This document shows positions 1-9,193 of a stretch of DNA of 64,000 nt, piece after piece (the first letter of the stretch is position 1; each line of letters starts with the position of its first letter). The notes below the pieces were generated by a model that saw only the letters and a program-made list of their open reading frames with translations, was not told the origin of the DNA and did not search any database. A program made the translations under genes and the position numbers. The DNA is from Sediminibacterium sp. TEGAF015 (GTDB lineage: Bacteria > Bacteroidota > Bacteroidia > Chitinophagales > Chitinophagaceae): assembly GCF_025997995.1 (NCBI RefSeq), contig NZ_AP026683.1, forward strand, positions 2,046,501 to 2,110,500. The letters run 5' to 3'.

Positions 1-782
1 CCGGTTAACACTACATCGTTCCGGTATTTATAGGTTGTAAGTTTTTCCATAAAGTCTTCGTACTGCCAGGCCAATCTACCTGCAAATACAAGCTTCATAT
101 TACTCTTATGCCATTTTTTAAACAAGGAAAAAGCTTTGAGAATATTCAGCATATTTTTTCGTGGACTAATGCCTCCAACACATAAAAAATACTCGTATCC
201 ATCCGTATAAGCTTCTTTCACTTGCTCTTTTTCTTCCCAGCTTACCGGCTTAAAACTGTCTCTGGCAGCTCCACTCACTACTTCAAGCGACTTTGCTTTA
301 TTGGGATAATGCTGTAAAATATCTTGCCTTGAAAATTCAGAAACAGTGATGACTCTATTGGCTTTTTTTAGAAAAAGTGGCGTAAAAGTCTGATAAAAAA
401 ATCTTTGGTGCCAGGGAATGGACTTGGGAACATGCTTGAAAGCCAAATCATGAATCACTACTATTTGCGGCACTCCTGAAAGTAAACTGCAAAATCCATA
501 AGGCTGAATCCATATATCTGCCTTGTATTTTCTTACTTCCCATGCAGCCCGGATATTGTACCAATAAAGAAATGCCGGCACATGTCTGGCTGCAGGGCCT
601 ACCGTAACGGAACGAACATTTGGTCCGTTAATCCATTCTTTTTGATGAAGTCTATCGTAGATAAATACAAACTCATGTTCCGGATGATTTTGAACCAGTA
701 TGTTGAAAATAGATACAGCATATTGTCCATACCCTTCTAAATAATCATCCTGAAAAAAAATAGCGTTAACTGCAATGATCAT
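1..782 (-). CDS. Glycosyltransferase, GT4-like (3' end cut by window edge)
   Basis: About 260 codons are visible from an ATG read on the minus strand; the C-terminus lies outside the window. The translation starts MIIAVNAIFFQDDYLEGYGQ and contains IVVIHDLAFKHVP, RVITVSEFSRQDI and FLCVGGISPRKNMLNILKAF. That is the usual GT4 layout: an N-terminal Rossmann half carrying an HD motif, an 'S-x-FS' segment, then the start of the nucleotide-sugar-binding half. It probably transfers a sugar in surface polysaccharide or glycolipid assembly; the acceptor cannot be told. The start lies 2 bp from the stop of the DUF502 gene upstream, so the two are probably co-transcribed. Confidence 0.85.
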   Translation of the reverse strand, partial: MIIAVNAIFFQDDYLEGYGQYAVSIFNILVQNHPEHEFVFIYDRLHQKEWINGPNVRSVTVGPAARHVPAFLYWYNIRAAWEVRKYKADIWIQPYGFCSLLSGVPQIVVIHDLAFKHVPKSIPWHQRFFYQTFTPLFLKKANRVITVSEFSRQDILQHYPNKAKSLEVVSGAARDSFKPVSWEEKEQVKEAYTDGYEYFLCVGGISPRKNMLNILKAFSLFKKWHKSNMKLVFAGRLAWQYEDFMEKLTTYKYRNDVVLT

Positions 783-784
783 AC

Positions 785-1408
785 CTAGTCATTTACATCT
801 GTCACTCCGCCAGAAACAGTAAATTTCATGGCATCAGCAGCACCGATATTAGGAAGGGGTTTAATCTTATGTTTGGGCACAAAATAAGTTATACCGGAAA
901 TAGCATAAGAATGAGGCACATAAACAGTTACATAATCTGCTAATCCGAAATCTGTACCGGTTTCCTGAGTGATAAATCCAATTCTCCAAACACCTTCTCC
1001 ATCTACATTTACCAGAACAGGCTGATTGAATTTTTTTTTATTACCCGCAAACGCCTCCAGAAAATCTTTCACTGAAGAATAAATGAATTTGATTCCTGGG
1101 GTTTTTTCCAAAACAGTATCTAGCAAAGCAACGATTCGATTAACAGCAAACAAAGAGGAAAGCCAACCTACTAGTAAAACCAGTCCAATTACTACCACAA
1201 AACCCAACCCAGGCATTCGGATACTATCACCATTGGCATCTTTTCTAACTAAATCCGGTGCCAGATTCTGCACAATACTGGGCAATAAGTTATCTACCAC
1301 ATTAAACAAACTGATTACAACCCAGATGGTTATACCAATAGGCGCAAGTACAATTAAACCCTGAAAAAAGTATTGTAATAATCGTTTTAAAATGGCTTTT
1401 GCAGTCAT
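785..1408 (-). CDS. DUF502 family inner-membrane protein
   Basis: A 207-residue protein with two membrane spans, about residues 13-36 (containing GLIVLAPIGITIWVV) and 65-87 (GFVVVIGLVLLVGWL), followed by a soluble C-terminal region with GIKFIYSSVKDFLEAF. This two-span pattern and the 'P-G-I-x-IYSSVK' segment are typical of the DUF502 family, whose function is not known. ATG start; normal family length. It leads directly into the glycosyltransferase, which hints at an envelope role, but this is only context. Confidence 0.8.
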   Translation of the reverse strand: MTAKAILKRLLQYFFQGLIVLAPIGITIWVVISLFNVVDNLLPSIVQNLAPDLVRKDANGDSIRMPGLGFVVVIGLVLLVGWLSSLFAVNRIVALLDTVLEKTPGIKFIYSSVKDFLEAFAGNKKKFNQPVLVNVDGEGVWRIGFITQETGTDFGLADYVTVYVPHSYAISGITYFVPKHKIKPLPNIGAADAMKFTVSGGVTDVND

Positions 1409-1521
1409 ATATCCTGCAAGATAGGCTAAGTAAAGGAGTTCAGAGAATCAATTGGGAATGTCAGAATTTACCGCTCATCCTGCTCCAGCTTGTGTTTAAC
1501 AATAATTTAATAAAAAAAATA

Positions 1522-1560
1522 ATGGAAACTTTGGTTACAAAAATAGTTTCCATAGTTTTG
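1522..1560 (+). promoter_or_regulatory. Promoter overlapped by a palindromic operator, upstream of tetR-type gene
   Basis: A TTTG element at 1530-1533 and TAGTTTTG at 1553-1560 (spacing 19) match the Bacteroidota -33/-7 consensus. ATGGAAACT at 1522-1530 and AGTTTCCAT at 1545-1553 form 9-bp inverted arms that cover both elements. The start codon is at 1578. A TetR dimer bound here would block RNA polymerase, so autoregulation of the efflux operon is the likely reading (inference). Confidence 0.7.
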
Positions 1561-1577
1561 CGTCCGAATTTTTAACT

Positions 1578-2183
1578 ATGGAGCAAAGAATTGTTGAAAA
1601 AGCCCAGGAACTCTTTTTCCGCTATGGATTAAAGAGTATCACTATGGACGATATCGCATCCAACTTGGGCGCCAGTAAAAAGACGCTATACCAGTATTTC
1701 AAAGACAAGGACAGCCTGGTGGATGCTGTTGTTCAAAGGGAAATTGAGCAAGACATGCATGAGTGTGGCCATATAGCTACAAGCTGCGACAATGCAGTAC
1801 ATGAAGTCTTCAAAGCATTTGATATGCTGCAAGAAATGCTGACAACCATGAACCCAGCAATCATTTTTGAAATGCAGAAATATCATCCTGAAGCGTATAA
1901 AAAAATGAATGCCCACAAGAACAAATTTTTTGTGAACATCACTAAAGAAAATCTAATCAGGGGTATTGCAGAAGGGAATTACCGAGAAGATTTAAACATA
2001 GATATTCTTTCCAGATTCAGAATTGAAAGTGTATTCCTGGGTTTTAACCCAGAAATATTCATGCAGGGGAAATTCACTCTTGTAGAAGTAGAAATGGAAT
2101 TAATGGAACATTTTTTATATGGCATTTGCACGCCAAAAGGGCAAAAATTAATTCATAAGTATAAAAAGCAAAGAGAAAAATAA
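1578..2183 (+). CDS. TetR/AcrR family transcriptional regulator of efflux operon
   Basis: A 201-residue protein. Residues 1-60 hold the TetR helix-turn-helix (MDDIASNLGASKKTLYQYF then KDKDSLV); the rest is an all-helical ligand and dimerisation domain, typical in length. It is the first gene of a run with a TolC-like protein (1 bp after its stop), adaptor and RND pump, the classic layout for a repressor that senses a pump substrate. A palindrome overlapping its own promoter at 1522-1553 is the likely binding site. The ligand cannot be predicted. Confidence 0.9.
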   Translation: MEQRIVEKAQELFFRYGLKSITMDDIASNLGASKKTLYQYFKDKDSLVDAVVQREIEQDMHECGHIATSCDNAVHEVFKAFDMLQEMLTTMNPAIIFEMQKYHPEAYKKMNAHKNKFFVNITKENLIRGIAEGNYREDLNIDILSRFRIESVFLGFNPEIFMQGKFTLVEVEMELMEHFLYGICTPKGQKLIHKYKKQREK

Positions 2184-2184
2184 T

Positions 2185-3585
2185 ATGTACAAGCGAATCA
2201 AAATGTTCAGTGTACTGAGTTTATTGATGCTGGCTGGTGCAACCAATGCACAAAAAGCCAACAGATACGAATTTAGTGTGCAACAAGCAGTGGCATTTGC
2301 ACAGAAGAACAATGTGCAGGTAAAAAATGCCTTATTGGCTATTCAGGCCCAGATGCAAACTAACAAAGAAATTACAGCATCTGCTTTACCAACAATATCA
2401 GGTTCAATTGGTGCAAATCATTTACCCAATGTAGCCGTACAAACACTTCCAAACTTTATTTCTCCCGCAACCTATCAGGTGTTGGTTAATGAAGGTGTTA
2501 AAGACGGGAACGGGAACCCGATAAAAATGCCAAACGATTTTGGCTTTATTGCTGCCCAATTCGGAACGAAGTGGAATTCAACTGTTGGTGTTTCCCTGCA
2601 ACAATTGCTGTTCGACGGACAGGTGTTTATTGGTTTACAGGCAAGGAAAGCTTCCATTGATTTTCAGGAAGCTGCTGCAAAAGTTACCGAGGAAAATATC
2701 AAGACGAATATTTACAAAGTATACTACCAGCTAGTAGTTAGTAAAACACAGATTGAATTGCTAGATGCCAATATCAAAAGATTGCAGAAACTAGATTATG
2801 ATGTAAAAGCCTTATACAAAAATGGCTTTGCAGAAAGAATTGATATTGATAAAATAGAAGTACAACTAAACAACTTAAGCACCGAAAAAATCAAAGCATT
2901 GAATAGCATTGCTATGGGCTATATTGGACTTAAGACATTGATGGGAATGCCTGCTGCAGATACCCTGGTACTAACGGATACACTTGATTACAATCAAATC
3001 AAAGAAGATGTAACAAGCCAGGAGTACAACTACCAGGATCGTAAAGACTTTCAATACCTTACTTCGGCCAGACAATTAAATACTTACAATGTAAAAAGGT
3101 ATGAGCTGAGCAAACTACCAACAGTTGCACTGGGAGCTTCCTATAGTAAGTTGGCACAAAGAAATCAATTTAACTTTTTTGGAAAAGGTGATTGGTTTAC
3201 CGCATCCTCCATTGGATTAAATATCTCTGTCCCCATTTTTAGTGGATTCGCCAAAGATGCCAGAATTAAAAAAGCCAAGATTGAATTGGAACAAACCAGC
3301 AATCAATTAGAAAATCTGAAGTTAAATATTGATCAGTCGGTTGAGCAGGCTAGACTGAAATACAAAACCGCCATTGCCACTTTAGATTTTCAGAAAAACA
3401 ATATGACGCTGGCAGAAAAAGTATATCAGCAAACCAAGAAGAAATACGAAGCAGGTACAGGATCAAATACAGAGATTAATGCTGCTGATGTAGACTTAAA
3501 AGCTGCACAAACCAACTATATCTCTGCATTGTATGACGCTATCATTGCACGAGTAGATTATTTAACCGCAACCGGAAAACTATAA
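2185..3585 (+). CDS. TolC-family outer-membrane efflux channel
   Basis: A 466-residue protein with an N-terminal signal peptide (cleavage after about residue 22, ...AGATNAQ). Two homologous alpha-helical halves follow, with repeated coiled-coil segments such as NIKTNIYKVYYQLVVSKTQ and LNIDQSVEQARLKYKTAI and the typical C-terminal TGSNTEINAADVDL stretch before YISALYDAI. TolC-type trimers form the outer-membrane and periplasmic exit duct of tripartite pumps. It starts 1 bp after the tetR stop and is followed 19 bp later by its adaptor. Confidence 0.92.
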   Translation: MYKRIKMFSVLSLLMLAGATNAQKANRYEFSVQQAVAFAQKNNVQVKNALLAIQAQMQTNKEITASALPTISGSIGANHLPNVAVQTLPNFISPATYQVLVNEGVKDGNGNPIKMPNDFGFIAAQFGTKWNSTVGVSLQQLLFDGQVFIGLQARKASIDFQEAAAKVTEENIKTNIYKVYYQLVVSKTQIELLDANIKRLQKLDYDVKALYKNGFAERIDIDKIEVQLNNLSTEKIKALNSIAMGYIGLKTLMGMPAADTLVLTDTLDYNQIKEDVTSQEYNYQDRKDFQYLTSARQLNTYNVKRYELSKLPTVALGASYSKLAQRNQFNFFGKGDWFTASSIGLNISVPIFSGFAKDARIKKAKIELEQTSNQLENLKLNIDQSVEQARLKYKTAIATLDFQKNNMTLAEKVYQQTKKKYEAGTGSNTEINAADVDLKAAQTNYISALYDAIIARVDYLTATGKL

Positions 3586-3604
3586 ACATATTAAAACCAT
3601 AACA

Positions 3605-4810
3605 ATGAGAAAATCAATATTTATACTACCTGTTACTGCTGCCATCATGGTTATCAGCAGCTGTGGTAATAAAAATACAGAAGGCAATGATTTGGCTTCA
3701 AAAAAAGCAGCCCTGGAAAAACTAAAGTCTGAGCAGAATAAAATAGCAGATCAGATTACTGCACTTCAAAATGAAATCAATCAGTTGGATACTGCTTCAG
3801 CAGGTGCAACCGCCAAGTTGATTGATATTACCCCTGTTGGAAAATCAAACTTTGTTCATTACATAGACTTACAGGGAAATATTACATCAGACAATATCTC
3901 TTATGTATCACCAAGAATGGGCGGAGGACAAGTAAAAGCCATTTATGTAAAAAGAGGCGATTTGGTTACCAAAGGGCAACAGTTAATTAAACTGGACGAT
4001 GCTGTTATAAGACAATCAGTTATTGCAGCACAAAAATCAATTGAAACGCTTAAGAGTCAGTTGAACTTTGCAAAAGACTTATACAATAGACAGAATAATC
4101 TTTGGAAAGAAGGTATTGGAACAGAAGTACAGTTAATATCTGCTAAAAACAATGTTCAGTCATTAGAAAGACAATTGGCAGCTGCAGAAGAACAGGTAAA
4201 AGTAACCGAAGAGCAGTTACGCGCAACCAATATCGTAGCTGATGTGAGCGGAATAGTAGATGAATTGAATGTGAGAGTAGGTGAAATTTTTGTTGGTTTG
4301 GCAGGTGTTACCCCTCAGATTAAAATTGTGAATACACAAAACATGAAGGTAGTAACCCGTGTTCCTGAAAACTATAGCAATCGTATTAAAGCGGGTTCAG
4401 TTACCATCATCAGCTTGCCTGACTTAAATAAAGAAATCAAGGCAAATGTTTCAACCGCCAGCAGAAGTATTGACGCCAATACAAGAAGCTTTGATGTTGA
4501 AATTAAAATTCCTTATGATGCTAATATCAGACCTAATCAATTAGCACAGGTTAAGTTTCAGGACTATGAAGCCCCCAATGCTATTGCAATCAATGTAAAC
4601 ACTGTACAAACCGAAGAAAAAGGAAAGTATGTATATGTAGCAGTTCAGGAAGGAAAGAAAATGGTAGCCAGAAAGAAAATGATTACTGTAGGTGAATTCT
4701 ATGGCAGCTTAATTGAAGTAAAATCTGGATTGAACGAACAGGATTTGTTGATTACCGAAGGATACCAGAATATTTATGACGGACAGGCTGTTAAGGTTTT
4801 AAGAAAATAA
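3605..4810 (+). CDS. RND efflux periplasmic adaptor (membrane fusion protein), lipoprotein
   Basis: A 401-residue HlyD/AcrA-type adaptor. The N-terminus is a lipoprotein signal with lipobox ending at Cys20 (VISSC), so it is probably anchored by lipid. A coiled coil runs at about 31-62; then come the barrel-sandwich half (GGGQVKAIYVKRGDLVTKGQQLIKLDD), a long hairpin at about 130-205, and the second lipoyl half (VSGIVDELNVRVGEIF). The adaptor links the RND pump to the TolC channel. The pump gene begins 12 bp downstream. Confidence 0.92.
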   Translation: MRKSIFILPVTAAIMVISSCGNKNTEGNDLASKKAALEKLKSEQNKIADQITALQNEINQLDTASAGATAKLIDITPVGKSNFVHYIDLQGNITSDNISYVSPRMGGGQVKAIYVKRGDLVTKGQQLIKLDDAVIRQSVIAAQKSIETLKSQLNFAKDLYNRQNNLWKEGIGTEVQLISAKNNVQSLERQLAAAEEQVKVTEEQLRATNIVADVSGIVDELNVRVGEIFVGLAGVTPQIKIVNTQNMKVVTRVPENYSNRIKAGSVTIISLPDLNKEIKANVSTASRSIDANTRSFDVEIKIPYDANIRPNQLAQVKFQDYEAPNAIAINVNTVQTEEKGKYVYVAVQEGKKMVARKKMITVGEFYGSLIEVKSGLNEQDLLITEGYQNIYDGQAVKVLRK

Positions 4811-4822
4811 AAAATACTAGAC

Positions 4823-7800
4823 ATGAATTTCATAGAAGGCGTTGCCAAAAAATTCAAAGAATTTAAACCTACCAGCTGGGCGATAGACAATCGTACAGCC
4901 GTGTATGTAATCACAATTTTGATTTCTTTGTATGGACTTAACAAGTTCACTACACTACCCAAAGAGCAGTTTCCTGATATTGTGGTACCTACCATTTCTA
5001 TCACTACTGTTTATTTTGGTAATTCACCCAAAGACATCGAAAACCTGGTTACCCGACCCATTGAAAAACAATTAAAGGGAATCAGCGGAGCCAAAGTCAA
5101 TAAAATTCAATCTACTTCTCAGCAAGACTATAGTTTGATTGTAGTAGAATTTGATACAGACATTAAACCTGAAATTGCTAAGATAAAGGTAAAAGATGCA
5201 GTAGATAAGGCGCAAACCGATTTACCAAATGACCTGACTTCTTTACCTAACGTACAAGAGTTTTCAATCAGTGATCAGCCTATCATGTTTGTTAACCTGA
5301 GCGGAGATTTTGACGGAGTAAAACTGAAGGAGTACGCAGATAAATTACAGGATCGTTTTGAGGAATTAAAAGAAGTGAATCGTGCAGAAATTGTAGGTGC
5401 ACCAGAAAGAGAAATTCAAATCAATATTGATCCCGCAAAACTGGCTGCTGCAAAATTAACTTTCAGAGATATTGAATCTGCGGTTAACCTAGAGAACAAG
5501 GATATCAGTGGTGGTTTGGTAGAAGTGGGTACCATGAAGCGCAATATCAAAATAAAAGGACAGTTCAGAACTGCCTTTGATATGCAGCATATACAGGTGA
5601 AGAATGTAAACGGAGCTCCTATTTATTTACAGGACGTTGCACAAATCATTGACACGGTTAAAGAAACAGAGAGTTATGCACGTTTGGACGGCAAAAATGT
5701 AATTACAATTAACATTGTAAAAAGAGCAGGCGAAAACCTGATTAATACAGCTGATGGTATTAATAATATAGTAGCCGAAATGCAGAAAAGCGATGAGCTA
5801 CCAAAGAATCTGAAAGTAGTAATTACCGGAGACCAGAGTAAGGGTACTAAAACATCTTTTAATGAACTGGTAAATACCATCATTATCGGATTTATACTAG
5901 TATTGGTTATTCTGATGTTTTTCATGGGGGTTACCAACGCATTCTTTGTTGCATTAAGTGTGCCGCTTTCCGTTTTCGTTTCCTTTATGTTCCTGCCACT
6001 TGGTGAATTCATTGCAGGTGGTGCCATTACCTTAAACTTCATCGTACTTTTTGCCTTACTGTTTGGCCTGGGTATCATTGTGGATGACGCGATTGTGGTA
6101 ATTGAGAATACACATAGAATTTATCAGAATGGAAAAGTAAAAATTGTAAGATCAGCTAAAGAAGCTGCAGGAGAGGTATTTATTCCTGTACTAGCAGGTA
6201 CTGCAACCACACTAGCGCCATTCTTCCCATTGCTTTTATGGAAGGGAATTATTGGTAAGTTCATGATTTACCTGCCCATCATGCTGATATTAACATTGGC
6301 CGCATCATTGGTAGTTGCTTTCTTCATCAACCCTGTTTTTGCAGTAAGCTTCATGAAGCCAGAAGGCAGAGAATATGAATCTCCCAAGAATGCCATCTTT
6401 AAACAATGGTGGTTCTGGGGAAGCATCATACTGGGTGTTTTGTTTAATCTGGTTGGATGGCATGGATTCGGAAACTTCCTGATTTTCATGGCACTACTGG
6501 TAATATTGGAGAGATATGTATTAAGGGGCATCATTCACTTCTTCCAGGAAAAAGCATTGCCTGGTTTAATGAACAGATACGAAAAACTCTTAAAGTACAT
6601 TTTAGTTAGAAAAAGACCTGTTTATCTTTTAATTGGATTATTCATTCTTTTCCCAATCTCTCTGTTCTTATTAATCCTTAGAAACAACCCTAAACCATTC
6701 TTCCCTAGTGGAGATCCTAAATTTGTTTATGTGTATTTAAAAATGCCAATTGGTACGAAAGCACAAACAACAGATTCGGTACTAAGAATTCTTGAGGGTC
6801 GAGTATATAAAATTTTAGGAACTGATCAACCTGGTAAAGAAGGAAGTATTGTAGAAAGTGTTATTTCAAACGTTGCAGTTGGAGCAAACAATCCAAGAGA
6901 CAATAACAGAAGTACCCAATCTCATCTAGGTAGAATTCAGGTTTCCTTTGTAGAGTTCGAAAAACGCCACGGTAAAAGCTCTGCTCCATTCCAGGATGAA
7001 ATCAGAAATCAAATGGTAGGTATTCCTGGCGCTACAATAGAAGTAAGACAAGAGGACGCAGGTCCGCCAACAGAGCCGCCTGTTAACATTGAAGTGAGTG
7101 GAGACAATTTTGATGCAATGTCTAAAACAGCCATTCAATTGTTAAATCACTTAGACACCAACCGTGTAGAAGGTATGCAGAGTCTCGGAATGGATGTAGA
7201 TTTAAACAATCCTGAAATTACCGTAAAGATAGACAGACAAAGAGCATTGGCAGAAGGCGTAAGTACTGCACAGATAGGCTCTGAATTAAGAACAGCCGTG
7301 TTTGGTAAAGAAGTGAGCAAATTGAAAGATGATGAAGACGAATATAAAATTCAGCTTCGTTTCGATTCAAAGTCACGTAACAACATAGATGAGTTGATGA
7401 ATATGCGAATTGTATTCAGAGACTTTACTTCAGGTGCAATTAAACAAATACCATTGAGCAGTGTGGCTACTGTTGAATATACCAACACAGCTGGTGGTGT
7501 AAAAAGAAAGAACCTGAAAAGAACCATCCAGATTCAATCGGCGGTTACTGATCCAAGTTTAACACCTGAAATCAACAAGGCATTAGCCAAGAAGATTGAA
7601 GAGTTTAAAACTAAAACTCAAATCCCTGCAGACATTACCATTAAACAAACCGGTGAAGGAGCTCAGCAAGCAGAAACCAGTGCCTTCTTAGGAACAGCTT
7701 TATTGAGTGCATTACTGATTATTTTCTTAATCCTGGTATTACAATTCAATAGTTTAAGTAAACCTTTCATTGTATTAACAGAAATATTCTTCTCCATTAT

Positions 7801-8383
7801 TGGGGTATTCCTGGGTTATGCTTTAACAGGCATGAGTATGGCAACCATTATGGTGGGTGTTGGAATCATTGGATTAGCTGGTATCGTAATTAAAAACGGT
7901 ATCCTTTTAATTGAATTTACAGATGAATTAAGAGGAAGAGGGTATAAAACCAGAGCAGCTGCTATTGAGGCAGGAAAAATCAGAATCATTCCGGTATTGT
8001 TGACCGCATTGGCAACCATGATGGGTATGTTCCCACTAGCTATTGGATTTAACATTGACTTCGTTTCCATGTTTACCCATCTAGATCCAAAGATTTTTAT
8101 TGGAGGAGACTCGGTAGTATTCTGGGGACCATTGGCCTGGACCATTATTTTCGGATTGGTGTTTTCTTTCTTCTTAACCTTAATTATGGTACCAAGTATG
8201 TACTTGATTTCAGAAAGATTAAGAAGACCCATGGAAAGATTCTATGGCACTAAGTATGTAGCTTTATTTGGATTCACAGGACCACTATTCTTCATTTTTG
8301 TTGGAATCATGTTCGCTGTAAAAAAATTACAAGGCAAAAAAGTGTGGATGGGAGAACAAAAAATTAATTTAGTAAAAAATTAA
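4823..8383 (+). CDS. RND family efflux permease (AcrB/HAE-like), enlarged
   Basis: A 1186-residue inner-membrane proton antiporter. The proton-relay residues look intact: VDDAIVVIEN in TM4 (about residues 420-430) and VIKNGILLIEF in TM10 (Lys near 1022). Two large periplasmic loops contain porter-domain sequence (e.g. TRPIEKQLKGISGAKVNKIQ). It is about 130-150 residues longer than usual AcrB relatives. The excess includes a hydrophobic pair at about 525-575 between the two halves (WWFWGSIILGVLFNLVGW; FLIFMALLVILERYV) and an extra C-terminal hydrophobic segment near 1150. Substrate unknown; the adaptor and TolC partner are encoded just upstream. Confidence 0.92.
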   Translation: MNFIEGVAKKFKEFKPTSWAIDNRTAVYVITILISLYGLNKFTTLPKEQFPDIVVPTISITTVYFGNSPKDIENLVTRPIEKQLKGISGAKVNKIQSTSQQDYSLIVVEFDTDIKPEIAKIKVKDAVDKAQTDLPNDLTSLPNVQEFSISDQPIMFVNLSGDFDGVKLKEYADKLQDRFEELKEVNRAEIVGAPEREIQINIDPAKLAAAKLTFRDIESAVNLENKDISGGLVEVGTMKRNIKIKGQFRTAFDMQHIQVKNVNGAPIYLQDVAQIIDTVKETESYARLDGKNVITINIVKRAGENLINTADGINNIVAEMQKSDELPKNLKVVITGDQSKGTKTSFNELVNTIIIGFILVLVILMFFMGVTNAFFVALSVPLSVFVSFMFLPLGEFIAGGAITLNFIVLFALLFGLGIIVDDAIVVIENTHRIYQNGKVKIVRSAKEAAGEVFIPVLAGTATTLAPFFPLLLWKGIIGKFMIYLPIMLILTLAASLVVAFFINPVFAVSFMKPEGREYESPKNAIFKQWWFWGSIILGVLFNLVGWHGFGNFLIFMALLVILERYVLRGIIHFFQEKALPGLMNRYEKLLKYILVRKRPVYLLIGLFILFPISLFLLILRNNPKPFFPSGDPKFVYVYLKMPIGTKAQTTDSVLRILEGRVYKILGTDQPGKEGSIVESVISNVAVGANNPRDNNRSTQSHLGRIQVSFVEFEKRHGKSSAPFQDEIRNQMVGIPGATIEVRQEDAGPPTEPPVNIEVSGDNFDAMSKTAIQLLNHLDTNRVEGMQSLGMDVDLNNPEITVKIDRQRALAEGVSTAQIGSELRTAVFGKEVSKLKDDEDEYKIQLRFDSKSRNNIDELMNMRIVFRDFTSGAIKQIPLSSVATVEYTNTAGGVKRKNLKRTIQIQSAVTDPSLTPEINKALAKKIEEFKTKTQIPADITIKQTGEGAQQAETSAFLGTALLSALLIIFLILVLQFNSLSKPFIVLTEIFFSIIGVFLGYALTGMSMATIMVGVGIIGLAGIVIKNGILLIEFTDELRGRGYKTRAAAIEAGKIRIIPVLLTALATMMGMFPLAIGFNIDFVSMFTHLDPKIFIGGDSVVFWGPLAWTIIFGLVFSFFLTLIMVPSMYLISERLRRPMERFYGTKYVALFGFTGPLFFIFVGIMFAVKKLQGKKVWMGEQKINLVKN

Positions 8384-8386
8384 ACC

Positions 8387-9178
8387 ATGCAGAATCACGA
8401 AATAGACTATCGCATTTTTGGAGAAGAAATGCAGTTCGTTGAAGTTGAATTAGATTATAACGAAACTGCTATTGCAGAACCTGGTGCATTTATGATGATG
8501 GACGATGGAGTCATCATGGAAACCATGTTCGGCGATGGTTCACAACAAAACAACAGCATTTTTGGAAAGCTATTGAATGCGGGTAAAAGAATGTTAACCG
8601 GAGAGAGTTTATTTATGACCGCATTTACCAATGTGAATCATGGCAAACGCAGGGTAAGTTTTGCTTCACCCTATCCTGGAAAAATAATTCCGTTGGATTT
8701 ATCTCAGTACAACAATCGAATCATTTGTCAGAAAGATAGTTTTCTATGTGCAGCCAAAGGCGTAAGTGTAGGCATTGAATTTCAACGCAAGCTAGGAACA
8801 GGCTTGTTTGGCGGAGAAGGATTCATTATGCAAAAACTGGAAGGCGATGGCATGAGTTTCTTGCATGCAGGAGGCCATGTGTTCAAAAGAGACTTGCATC
8901 CTAGCGAAACCTTGAAGATTGATACTGGTTGTATTGTAGGTTTTACGTCTAGTGTAAACTACGATATTCAATTTGTTGGGGGGATTAAGAACACCATTTT
9001 TGGAGGCGAAGGATTGTTCTTTGCCACGCTAACTGGACCTGGTACCGTTTGGATTCAAACCTTGCCTATCAGCAGATTGGCTGGAAGAATTTTACAGTAC
9101 GGTGTAGGACCAAGAAAAGAAGAAGGAAGTATTTTAGGAGGATTAGGTAATTTATTAGATGGCGATGGAAGATGGTAA
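8387..9178 (+). CDS. AIM24/TIGR00266-like protein
   Basis: A 263-residue, glycine-rich all-beta protein without signal peptide or membrane span. Motifs such as EPGAFMMMDDGV, RRVSFASPYPGKIIPLDL, FLHAGGHVFKRDL and GGEGLFFATLTGPGTVWIQ are characteristic of the AIM24 family (TIGR00266), whose bacterial role is unknown. It begins 3 bp after the RND pump stop and is therefore probably in the efflux operon. Its stop is 15 bp from the convergent LuxR-type gene and I see no clear terminator between them. Confidence 0.85.
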   Translation: MQNHEIDYRIFGEEMQFVEVELDYNETAIAEPGAFMMMDDGVIMETMFGDGSQQNNSIFGKLLNAGKRMLTGESLFMTAFTNVNHGKRRVSFASPYPGKIIPLDLSQYNNRIICQKDSFLCAAKGVSVGIEFQRKLGTGLFGGEGFIMQKLEGDGMSFLHAGGHVFKRDLHPSETLKIDTGCIVGFTSSVNYDIQFVGGIKNTIFGGEGLFFATLTGPGTVWIQTLPISRLAGRILQYGVGPRKEEGSILGGLGNLLDGDGRW

Positions 9179-9193
9179 TTCTCTTCATAATAC

